Shown: positions 1 through 6,094 of the stretch, one piece after another | How the letters are laid out: every line of letters starts with the position of its first letter | How positions within the stretch are numbered: the first letter of the stretch is position 1 | NCBI GenBank assembly: GCA_021775385.1 | Contig: JAJFHW010000016.1 | Location: 1 to 10,379 of the forward strand | DNA length: 10,379 nt | Origin: Hyphomicrobiales bacterium | GTDB lineage: Bacteria; Pseudomonadota; Alphaproteobacteria; Rhizobiales; HXMU1428-3 | Direction of reading: 5' to 3' | Program-made: the position numbers and the translations under genes | The notes under the pieces: model-generated | The model's database searches: none | What the model saw: only the letters and a program-made list of their open reading frames with translations | What the model was told of the DNA's origin: nothing

Positions 1-142
1 CGGTATCTGGATGAGTATCGGCTAGAGCACGAGTTGCTTTTTTGATCTCTTCTTTAGCAGCCTCTTTGTCTGCCCTATATTGATCTTCAATCTTTTCAAG
101 TCGATCCTTTGCTGCGACGATCCTTTTTATTTCTTCTCTCAT
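1..142 (-). CDS. Small charged helical protein of unknown function (5' part only, runs off the left edge)
   Basis: An open frame reads leftward from an ATG at 142-140 to the window edge, giving about 47 residues that begin MREEIKRIVAAKDRLEKIED. A good ribosome binding site, GGAGG, lies 7 bases before the ATG on the minus strand (sequence GGAGGGCACAGG then ATG). The visible part is dominated by Lys, Glu, Arg, Ala, Asp and Ile with no Pro or Gly before the end, which suggests a long amphipathic helix or coiled coil; there is no signal peptide or membrane segment. The C-terminal part is not visible, so any domain there cannot be judged. I do not recognise the family. The strong ribosome binding site and uninterrupted frame make it likely to be real. 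Confidence 0.6.
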   Translation of the reverse strand, partial: MREEIKRIVAAKDRLEKIEDQYRADKEAAKEEIKKATRALADTHPDT

Positions 143-262
143 CCTGTGCCCTCCGATTCTTTAGATAGTTTAACATCTACCCAATTCTCTTAGAACCACT
201 TCATTTTTCCATCTCAGAAAAATCAAAGCCAATTTTGATACATTTCAACAAGTAGAATTAAC

Positions 263-274
263 TTTCAGCTGAAA
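263..274. repeat. 12-bp perfect palindrome TTTCAGCTGAAA
   Basis: A perfect palindrome lies about 120 bp upstream of the small leftward gene that starts at 142. It could be a protein binding site, but a 12-bp palindrome is not rare in AT-rich DNA and no promoter elements stand out beside it. The rest of the 143-298 gap shows nothing else that I can name, apart from the short direct repeat at 274-290. Confidence 0.2.
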
Positions 275-298
275 ACGAAAAACGTAGGTCGAAGACCG

Positions 299-356
299 TC
301 AGCGCCTAGCGCTGCCCAGCGGAGGGCGGCAGCTTCGCTGCCATCGTCCGTGAGCT
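299..356 (+). repeat. Shortened third copy of the dispersed intergenic hairpin repeat
   Basis: This matches the right half of the repeats at 3170-3340 and 5838-6039. In order it has a hairpin AGCGC-cta-GCGCT (301-313), GCCC, the conserved CGGAGG (320-325), a second hairpin GGCAGC-ttc-GCTGCC (328-342), a 5-base spacer and the conserved end CCGTGAG (348-354). The left block (TAGARCATAT to TACGAAGAA) and the central GACATGGCA block are missing. The hairpin stems differ in sequence from those in the other copies but sit at the same places. The copy lies directly beyond the stop codon (357-359) of the leftward secreted-protein gene, so its hairpins may also help end that transcript. The orientation is given by analogy with the longer copies. 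Confidence 0.6.
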
Positions 357-929
357 TTAAAAAGCACTCACACCACGCTCGCCAACATGCACAGGGCTAT
401 CAGTCCCGCAAGAAAATCCATCAACCAACCGGTCTGCTGCATTTTGCGCAATTTCATTCGCCCCTTTATTCGCCAATGCATCAACATAAGCCATATGGCA
501 AGCTTCAGAGCCCTCAAGTTTGGTAACGACCAAGATTTGTCCTTCTCTACCACCAGAACCAGTCGATGTGAAATAACGAAGGATCGTCGCAATCGGTCGG
601 CCATGGCGCAAACGCCATTCCATTTTCTTGCCCACAGTATTAAAGGGGCTCAATCTTTGTGAAAATGACTTTTGATTTAATCCGTTTTTACCATATCCTA
701 ACGAAAAACGTAGGTCCGCCTCAGAAACGAAAACTTGTCTGCCAGCATACCCGCGGCAAACAAAAGTTGCCCACTCTCCTTCACCTTCTTCAGCTTGTGA
801 ATGCAAAGAGCATTTCTTTAAGTCAGTATCAGTGTAAACACTATTTCCATCGGCAAATGCCATTGAAGTAAATATAAATGCATTAAGTCCAAATAAAACG
901 GCCAAACCAATCAAAAAACGTCTAATCAT
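357..929 (-). CDS. Secreted four-cysteine protein of unknown function
   Basis: This encodes 190 residues. The frame can be extended to a GTG at 938, but that GTG overlaps the ribosome binding site AGGTGA, which is correctly spaced for the ATG at 929, so I use 929. Residues 1-26 form a typical signal peptide: MIRR, a hydrophobic stretch, then SMAFA before DG. This predicts export to the periplasm. The mature part has four cysteines (C40, C58, C144, C174), which could form two disulfides, and conserved-looking stretches EADLRFSLGYG (70-80), FNTVGKKMEWRLRHGRPIAT (96-115) and ACHMAYVDALANKGANEIAQ (143-162). It resembles uncharacterised periplasmic proteins I associate with Rhizobiales, but I cannot name a domain or function. 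The gene is transcribed away from ppa, and the shortened hairpin repeat begins right after its stop codon. Confidence 0.8.
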   Translation of the reverse strand: MIRRFLIGLAVLFGLNAFIFTSMAFADGNSVYTDTDLKKCSLHSQAEEGEGEWATFVCRGYAGRQVFVSEADLRFSLGYGKNGLNQKSFSQRLSPFNTVGKKMEWRLRHGRPIATILRYFTSTGSGGREGQILVVTKLEGSEACHMAYVDALANKGANEIAQNAADRLVDGFSCGTDSPVHVGERGVSAF

Positions 930-1016
930 TTCTATCACCTGTATTAAAATTTACGTCAAAATCAAAAAATTCGGTTGTTTTTACAAATTATCCCGCATCT
1001 GATGCTAATTTAGGGG

Positions 1017-1045
1017 TTGTCGCCAAGCTCAGTCCAGCCTAGAAC
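1017..1045 (+). promoter_or_regulatory. Candidate sigma-70 type promoter for ppa-dapB-gpmA
   Basis: TTGTCG (1017-1022) and TAGAAC (1040-1045) are separated by 17 bases and each matches the consensus at four of six positions. They lie in the divergent gap between the leftward secreted-protein gene and ppa, about 70 bp before the ppa start. Alphaproteobacterial promoters often depart from the consensus, so this is only a suggestion. Confidence 0.3.
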
Positions 1046-1116
1046 CCAACCCATATGATTAAAACTTACGCCAGTTAGCATCATAGCTGTTGGCCAAAAC
1101 TATACAAGGACACCAA

Positions 1117-1641
1117 ATGCGTATTGATGAAATAGCTGTCGGCAAAAACGCTCCAGATGACATTAATGTAATTATTGAAGTTCCAATTGGCGGCGAGCCT
1201 GTAAAATATGAAATGGATAAGCCTTCAGGAACCATGTTCGTTGACAGATTCCTATACACCTCTATGCGCTATCCAGGGAATTACGGCTTTATTCCTCACA
1301 CATTATCAGATGATGGAGACCCAATTGACGTTCTTGTAGTTAACAATCGCCCGTTAATTCCAGGTTGCGTCATAAATTGTCGCCCTATCGGCATTCTTCA
1401 AATGAAAGATGAAGCCGGTATGGATGAAAAAATCATTGCTGTTCCATCTCATGAAGTAACGGCCATGTATGATAATGTGAAAACAATCTCTGACCTTCCC
1501 CAAATGCGCTTAAGCCAAGTGTCTCACTTCTTTGAAAGATACAAAGACCTTGAATCTGAAAAATGGGTTGAAATTGTTGGCTTTGATGGTGCCGATATTG
1601 CAAAAGAATACATCCAAAAAGCACTAGACGCTGTAAAGTAA
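1117..1641 (+). CDS. ppa: Inorganic pyrophosphatase (family I, soluble)
   Basis: This cytoplasmic enzyme hydrolyses pyrophosphate to two phosphates with Mg2+, pulling biosynthetic reactions forward. The product is 174 residues, close to the 176 of the E. coli enzyme. The signature [10 protein letters not shown] is at 65-74, with metal-binding D66, D68 and D71. Other expected active-site residues are present one position on from E. coli: E21, K30, E32, R44, Y52 and Y56. The second acidic cluster is in [13 protein letters not shown]. The frame is open upstream to a TTG at 1090, but the ATG at 1117 has AAGGA six bases before it and gives the usual MRIDEI-type start, so I prefer it. It is the first gene of a likely three-gene operon; dapB starts 38 bp downstream. 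Confidence 0.97.
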   Translation: MRIDEIAVGKNAPDDINVIIEVPIGGEPVKYEMDKPSGTMFVDRFLYTSMRYPGNYGFIPHTLSDDGDPIDVLVVNNRPLIPGCVINCRPIGILQMKDEAGMDEKIIAVPSHEVTAMYDNVKTISDLPQMRLSQVSHFFERYKDLESEKWVEIVGFDGADIAKEYIQKALDAVK

Positions 1642-1679
1642 TATTCACGACTATAAATTAAAGAATTAAAGGGTTTGAA

Positions 1680-2492
1680 ATGACCAAAATGCGATTAGCT
1701 GTAATGGGTGCCGGTGGTAGAATGGGCAAAGAGCTAACAATTGCTGCCATTGAAAACGAAAATACAGAAATCGCTGGCGCCACAGAATATGATGGATCTC
1801 CCCTTGTTGGCGAGGACATCGGTCCTCTCAATAACCTGGAACCACTTGGCGTTACAATCACAGATAACCCTTTAGATCTTTTCACCAAAGTGGATGGCAT
1901 CCTGGATTTTACCAATCCAGCTGCCACCCTAAAATTTGCTGAATACGCGGCGCAAGCCCGCATAGTCCATGTTATTGGCACAACAGGTTTCACGCCTGAG
2001 CAAGAAGAAAAACTTGAAGCAGCAAGCCGCCACGCCGTTATCATCAAGGCTGGCAACATGAGCCTTGGTGTCAACCTTCTAGCCGCGTTAGTTAAAAAGG
2101 TCGCTAGTACCCTTGATGAAGCTTACGATATCGAAATCATAGAAATGCACCACCGCCATAAAGTCGACGCGCCATCTGGCACTAGCCTAATGCTCGGAAA
2201 TGCTGCAGCCCAAGGGCGTGAAATAAGTTTAAATGACAAATCAGTACGCGTGAGAGATGGCATCACAGGCGCACGCAATAGCGGTGATATCGGCTTTGCC
2301 TCCCTGCGCGGTGGTAGCGTTGCAGGTGACCACACTGTTATCTTTGCAGCAGATGGCGAACGTGTCGAACTTACCCACAAAGCAGATGATAGAAGCATCT
2401 TCTCTAAAGGAGCCATTAAAGCTGCTCTTTGGGGAAGAAATAAAAAACCCGGCCTTTACTCAATGGCTGATGTTCTCAACATAAATGACTAA
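1680..2492 (+). CDS. dapB: 4-hydroxy-tetrahydrodipicolinate reductase
   Basis: This is the second committed enzyme of diaminopimelate and lysine synthesis; it reduces hydroxy-tetrahydrodipicolinate with NAD(P)H in the cytoplasm. The 270-residue product has the usual length. The N-terminal Rossmann domain has the dinucleotide-binding loop GAGGRMG (10-16) and GTTGF (100-104). The substrate-binding and catalytic signature [17 protein letters not shown] spans 152-168, with the catalytic histidine pair H157/H158, K161 and the DAPSGT loop. The ATG at 1680 has AAAGGG six bases before it; a second ATG at 1689 is possible but worse placed. It lies 38 bp after ppa and 60 bp before gpmA, with no terminator seen between them. 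dapB next to gpmA is a familiar order in Rhizobiales. Confidence 0.97.
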   Translation: MTKMRLAVMGAGGRMGKELTIAAIENENTEIAGATEYDGSPLVGEDIGPLNNLEPLGVTITDNPLDLFTKVDGILDFTNPAATLKFAEYAAQARIVHVIGTTGFTPEQEEKLEAASRHAVIIKAGNMSLGVNLLAALVKKVASTLDEAYDIEIIEMHHRHKVDAPSGTSLMLGNAAAQGREISLNDKSVRVRDGITGARNSGDIGFASLRGGSVAGDHTVIFAADGERVELTHKADDRSIFSKGAIKAALWGRNKKPGLYSMADVLNIND

Positions 2493-2552
2493 CTCACTTA
2501 AAAATTTGAGCACGACAAAAGACGTGATGAAAGACTAAAGGAACTAAAAGAG

Positions 2553-3173
2553 ATGGAAAACCTACTCGTGCTAGTACGGCACGGTCAATCTGAATGGAAC
2601 AAACAAAACTTGTTCACCGGCTGGAAAAACCCAGATCTAACAGAGCAAGGTGTTGCAGAAGCCATCAGCGCAGGACAGCGCCTGAAAGCAGCTGGTTACA
2701 ATTTTGACCTCGCCTATACAAGTGAACTAAGCAGAGCCCAGCGCACGCTCAGCCTCATGCTAAAAGAACTCGGCCAGGAAGACCTGGAAACCATCAGAGA
2801 TCAAAAGCTTAATGAGCGCGACTATGGCGACCTAGCTGGCCTCAATAAAGACGATGCCCGTGAAAAATGGGGCGAAGCTCAAGTACACATTTGGCGCCGG
2901 TCTTATGATGTTCCACCTCCCGGCGGTGAGAGCTTGAAAGACACCGCAGAACGCGTCTTGCCATATTACAAAGAGATCATTTGGCCAAGTTACAAATCAG
3001 GTAAAAACTTAATCGTAGCCGCTCACGGCAATAGCCTACGCGCTATGGTGATGGAACTGGAAGGCCTCTCTCCAGAAGAGATTATGCAACGCGAAATCGC
3101 AACCGGTCAGCCAATTATCTATCGATTAAACGAAGATGGCTCAGTTCAAGATGTCAAAGACCTGGCAGCCTAG
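2553..3173 (+). CDS. gpmA: 2,3-bisphosphoglycerate-dependent phosphoglycerate mutase, short form
   Basis: This interconverts 3- and 2-phosphoglycerate in glycolysis and gluconeogenesis through a phosphohistidine. The 206-residue product lacks an insertion near the C-terminal half seen in the 250-residue E. coli enzyme; this short form is usual in alphaproteobacteria. The key residues are present: phospho-acceptor H10 in [11 protein letters not shown]61 in ELSRAQRT, E88 in [11 protein letters not shown] and H158 in [16 protein letters not shown] at 2537-2542 is the ribosome binding site, spaced 10 bases from the ATG. It is the last gene of the likely ppa-dapB-gpmA operon. Its TAG stop codon (3171-3173) is also the left edge of the dispersed repeat that follows. 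Transcription probably ends at the inverted repeat at 3335-3373. Confidence 0.95.
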   Translation: MENLLVLVRHGQSEWNKQNLFTGWKNPDLTEQGVAEAISAGQRLKAAGYNFDLAYTSELSRAQRTLSLMLKELGQEDLETIRDQKLNERDYGDLAGLNKDDAREKWGEAQVHIWRRSYDVPPPGGESLKDTAERVLPYYKEIIWPSYKSGKNLIVAAHGNSLRAMVMELEGLSPEEIMQREIATGQPIIYRLNEDGSVQDVKDLAA

Positions 3174-3340
3174 AACATATTGCTTCTAGGGTACATTCAA
3201 TAAACCTCTTGCCTTACGAAGAAGGAGCTCAGCCCCTTCTGGGGGTGAGGGACATGGCAGCGAGAAGCAGCCCGGCGCAAGCGCCGCCCCTCGGAGGCTC
3301 AAGCGCCTTAAGCGCTTGAAATAGCCGTGAGAGAAAAAAA
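3170..3340 (+). repeat. Dispersed intergenic hairpin repeat, long copy 1
   Basis: This segment aligns with 5838-6039. Shared blocks are CTAGARCATATYGCTT at the left; ATTCAAYAAACC followed by TACGAAGAA; GACATGGCA (3251-3259); CTCGGAGG (3290-3297); and the end CCGTGAGAGAAAAAA (3325-3339). The best block, at about 3201-3227, matches at 22 of 26 positions. Three hairpins interrupt these blocks: CTCAGCCCC-ttct-GGGGGTGAG (one mismatch, about 3228-3249), CGGCGC-aa-GCGCCG (3273-3286), and a perfect TCAAGCGC-cttaa-GCGCTTGA (3299-3319). The copy starts on the gpmA stop codon and ends in the A-run of the terminator. No start codon and frame in it suggests a protein. It looks like a non-coding mobile or structured repeat; the type is not known to me. 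Confidence 0.8.
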
Positions 3341-3373
3341 GCGGAAAAACAAAATTTGTTTTTCCGCTTTTTT
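3335..3373. terminator. Bidirectional terminator between gpmA and the TRAP permease gene
   Basis: This is a perfect inverted repeat with 19-base arms around A3354: six A, then GCGGAAAAACAAA, then the mirror image ending in six T. It gives a hairpin with a T-run on both strands, so it can end both the rightward ppa-dapB-gpmA transcript and the leftward permease transcript, whose stop codon is at 3379-3381. The left A-run is shared with the end of the dispersed repeat. Confidence 0.9.
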
Positions 3374-3378
3374 ATTGT

Positions 3379-5796
3379 TTATTCTGAAAGCTGTGCCGCG
3401 GGTTTCACTAGAGTGCCCGCTAACTTCATTTGCCAAAATAATAACAACAATATCAAAACAAAAGCCGGCAAATACAACCACTTCGGTGATAAATGGTTTG
3501 GGTTTTCAAATTGTACTTGCTCAATCACGTCGCCAAAATTCAAACCCGCTTTTTTCGCCAGACCAACAAAATTAAGGTTCGAAACATCAATCCCTCCTTT
3601 GTCATTCAAAGATCCAGTTATTCCCAATCGTTTCAATGTCACAATCCCTTCTTTGTGAGCATCAGTGAGCGTTTTTGGCTTTTTTTCATCACTCATCTTC
3701 ACTGTCACCCATTTGCGCGTATCCTCACGTTGTGAGTAATAATAAAGCCGCAAACTCTCACCCCTAACACCCTTTGTCAGTTCTGTAGGTGCAACAGATA
3801 TAAAGGTCGGAGAAATCTTATCCATAAAAAAGTCAGGCCGGAAACAAAGACAGCAAACAACAAAAAGCAATCCCATTTGTGCAAAATTTAACCGCCCAAA
3901 CATCCACCTAAAACTAAGAGACGTAAACGCCAAGATACCAGCAAGTGAGGCAATAAATATCAAACACGCTTCCCAGAAGGAAGTCACATTCAAAAGAAGT
4001 AAATCGAGATTAAAAATAAACACAAATGGTAATATAGCTGTACGAATAGAATAGAAAAACGCTTGAAAGCCCGTCTTCATCGGATCACCTTTAGAGATCC
4101 CCGCGGCTGCATAAGCTGAGAGCGCAACCGGCGGTGTCACATCCGCCATCAAGCCAAAGTAAAATACAAACAAATGCGCTGCAATGAGCGGCACCTCTAA
4201 ACCCACACCGGCACCAACCTTAGCGATCACTGGCACCATAAGCGTAGCCACCACCAAATAATTAGCGGTTGTTGGTAATCCCATCCCCAAAATAAGAGAA
4301 ATAACAGCGACCAATATAAGAAGAAGATAAATATTTCCCATCGCCAATTGCTCAACAATGCTCGTCAGAGCATTCGACAAACCTGACTGCCCAACGGCGC
4401 CAACAATAATCCCCGCGGCAGCTAATGCTAGCGCCACAGAGACCATATTCTTCGCCCCTTGAATGAGCCCCTCAATAATAAGAAGCCCCCCACGCCTCAG
4501 CCCCTGAGCAAGGTTGCCGCCAGAGAAAATAACTTCTCTAACAAGAAGGATCCCCATCAAGAAAATAATCGCCCAAAAAACTGAACTCCCCGTTGTCATC
4601 CGAGCGCCCACAAGCAAATAAATCATCAATATCAATGGCAAAAGATAATAACCTTGGCCCTTGAGTAATTGCCAGGCAGTAAGAAGTTTTCCATTTGAAA
4701 CACCTTTTGGTCGAACAGGTTTAAGACCCAACCGCTGCGCCTCTAGATCCGCGATATAAAATAAAGCGATATACGAGATCACAGCCGGGACAAACGCATG
4801 ATAGATCACTTCAAAATAACTAATCCCCAGGAGCTCAGCCATAACAAACGCCGCCGCTCCCATTATAGGAGGCATGATCTGCCCGTTTACTGAAGCTGCA
4901 ACTTCAATAGCACCTGCTTTTTCAGCTGAAAGGCCAGTACGTTTCATCAAAGGAATGGTAAAAGTGCCCGTGGTCACCGTATTCGCAATAGACGATCCAG
5001 AGACCATGCCCGTCATACCAGAAGCAAGCACAGCCGCTTTCGCAGGCCCCCCTCGATAGCGCCCCACCAGACTAAGTGCCAGGTCCATAAAAAATTGCCC
5101 AGCTCCAGCCCGGTCGAGCAAAGCACCGAAAACAACAAACAAAAAGATAAATCGAACAGCCACATCAATTGGTATGCCAAACACACCCTGATCAGTGAAC
5201 CATTGATAATTAGCCAAACCAGTAAGTGCCACACCTTTGTGCGAAATAAGATCCGGCATATAGGGTCCAAAATATGAATAGAGCAAAAATACTAGCCCAA
5301 CGAGAGCCAGTGGCAAGCCAACAGCCCGCCGTGTTGCCTCTAATAACACCCCCAAACCAATCCAACCTAAAACAGCTTCATAAGGAACTTGATACCCCCA
5401 TATTTCAGTTGTTGCGATTAGCCCTGCCCGTATTGAAATAGCATCATAGTTCCCCCACACATAAAGCGCTGCAAAAACAGATAAAGCACAAAATACGAGT
5501 GAAAGATAAGAAGGCCGCCCCAATCCATCAGTTGCGTTAAAAACAGCACCAAAACTTAAAAAACAAAGAGCAAATGCAAAGCCAAGATGTATCCCGCGCG
5601 CCGCAATACCAGTTGGCAAACCAACCTCCAGCCAAAAAGGAAACGGAGACGCTATCCAAAGCTGAAAGAAGGCCCATAAAAGCGCAATCCCACCAACCAA
5701 AAGAGCATAAGGTTCAGCTAAATGAAAATCACCACGCTCCCTATCAAGCGCTGAAACAACATCCTTGCTCAAATCATCTTCTTCATGAGAAACCAT
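3379..5796 (-). CDS. TRAP transporter permease, fused 4TM/12TM (DctQM) of the TAXI type, with C-terminal DUF3394-like domain
   Basis: This 805-residue inner-membrane protein couples ion gradients to uptake of a substrate delivered by a periplasmic TAXI binding protein. Residues about 25-180 carry the small-subunit-like membrane segments. About 205-655 is the large DctM-type transport domain with two inverted halves. The first half has SGSSIANTVTTG (266-277) and NGQIMPPIMGAAAF (304-317); the second has GMGLPTTANY (504-513) and DVTPPVALSAYAAAG (552-566). About 660-805 resembles DUF3394: a soluble stretch with a PDZ-like segment (KKAGLNFGDVIEQV, 748-761) and a last membrane helix (776-790). AAGGGG lies about 10 bases before the ATG, and a second similar motif lies just upstream in a short tandem repeat (5803-5824). 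The binding-protein gene upstream is the obvious partner. The substrate cannot be read from the sequence. Confidence 0.93.
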   Translation of the reverse strand: MVSHEEDDLSKDVVSALDRERGDFHLAEPYALLVGGIALLWAFFQLWIASPFPFWLEVGLPTGIAARGIHLGFAFALCFLSFGAVFNATDGLGRPSYLSLVFCALSVFAALYVWGNYDAISIRAGLIATTEIWGYQVPYEAVLGWIGLGVLLEATRRAVGLPLALVGLVFLLYSYFGPYMPDLISHKGVALTGLANYQWFTDQGVFGIPIDVAVRFIFLFVVFGALLDRAGAGQFFMDLALSLVGRYRGGPAKAAVLASGMTGMVSGSSIANTVTTGTFTIPLMKRTGLSAEKAGAIEVAASVNGQIMPPIMGAAAFVMAELLGISYFEVIYHAFVPAVISYIALFYIADLEAQRLGLKPVRPKGVSNGKLLTAWQLLKGQGYYLLPLILMIYLLVGARMTTGSSVFWAIIFLMGILLVREVIFSGGNLAQGLRRGGLLIIEGLIQGAKNMVSVALALAAAGIIVGAVGQSGLSNALTSIVEQLAMGNIYLLLILVAVISLILGMGLPTTANYLVVATLMVPVIAKVGAGVGLEVPLIAAHLFVFYFGLMADVTPPVALSAYAAAGISKGDPMKTGFQAFFYSIRTAILPFVFIFNLDLLLLNVTSFWEACLIFIASLAGILAFTSLSFRWMFGRLNFAQMGLLFVVCCLCFRPDFFMDKISPTFISVAPTELTKGVRGESLRLYYYSQREDTRKWVTVKMSDEKKPKTLTDAHKEGIVTLKRLGITGSLNDKGGIDVSNLNFVGLAKKAGLNFGDVIEQVQFENPNHLSPKWLYLPAFVLILLLLFWQMKLAGTLVKPAAQLSE

Positions 5797-5837
5797 ATGT
5801 GTATTGCCCCTTAAATTGCCCTTTGACTTGCTAGAGG

Positions 5838-6039
5838 CTAGAGCATATCGCTTTTAAGAAGATTCAACAAACCACTTTCCATACGAAGAAAGAGTGTTGC
5901 CCTTTTCGGGCAATGAGACATGGCAACAGAGCTGCCCGACGCATAACACCTCCCTCGGAGGGCCTGCCGCTACAGCAGTGCGGATGCCTCGTGGGCATCT
6001 GAAGCACCACTAAAACGTAATAACCCGTGAGAGAAAAAA
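5838..6039 (+). repeat. Dispersed intergenic hairpin repeat, long copy 2
   Basis: This copy fills most of the 298-bp gap between the TAXI binding-protein gene and its permease gene. It begins CTAGAGCATATCGCTTTTA (5838-5856), continues with ATTCAACAAACC and CATACGAAGAA, then hairpin TTGCCC-ttttc-GGGCAA, GACATGGCA, hairpin CCTCC-ctc-GGAGG (5949-5961), a longer variable section with hairpin GATGCC-tcgtg-GGCATC (5983-5999), and ends CCGTGAGAGAAAAAA (6025-6039). Block order and orientation are the same as at 3170-3340; the variable section before CCGTGAG is longer here. On the minus strand its left end contains TTGTTG (5870-5865), 17 bases, TATGCT (5847-5842), which could act as a weak promoter for the permease gene. 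No coding frame is convincing. Confidence 0.8.
5842..5870 (-). promoter_or_regulatory. Weak candidate promoter for the permease gene inside the repeat
   Basis: Read leftward, TTGTTG and TATGCT are spaced by 17 bases, matching the sigma-70 consensus at three and four of six positions. It would start transcription shortly before the permease ribosome binding site. The same place in the other long copy has TTATTG-18 bases-TATGTT, so the similarity may simply come with the repeat. Confidence 0.2.
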
Positions 6040-6071
6040 GAGGCCCCTCAAATCAATGAGAAACCTCTTTT
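6034..6071 (-). terminator. Terminator after the TAXI binding-protein gene
   Basis: The stem AAAGAGG (6037-6043) pairs with CCTCTTT (6064-6070), with an inner CTCA/TGAG pairing (6047-6050 with 6057-6060). On the minus strand it is followed by six T, complementary to the A-run 6034-6039. It lies 24 bp beyond the stop codon of the binding-protein gene and before the permease gene, so most transcripts would carry the binding protein alone. Confidence 0.8.
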
Positions 6072-6094
6072 CAAATCAACAAAATCAAACTGAA

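Noticed and set aside
387..871. Rightward frames of 91 and 70 residues opposite the secreted-protein gene
   Set aside because: They have no signal peptide, domain or plausible composition, and the minus-strand gene explains the region with a ribosome binding site and a good signal peptide.
3170..3340. The repeat as a small protein gene or a CRISPR-like array
   Set aside because: No frame with a start and ribosome binding site is conserved between the copies, and there are no regularly spaced identical repeats.
3327..3735. Rightward frames of 80-100 residues at the 3' end of the permease gene
   Set aside because: They start inside the terminator or the permease gene and read the antisense of the conserved permease tail; no family resemblance.
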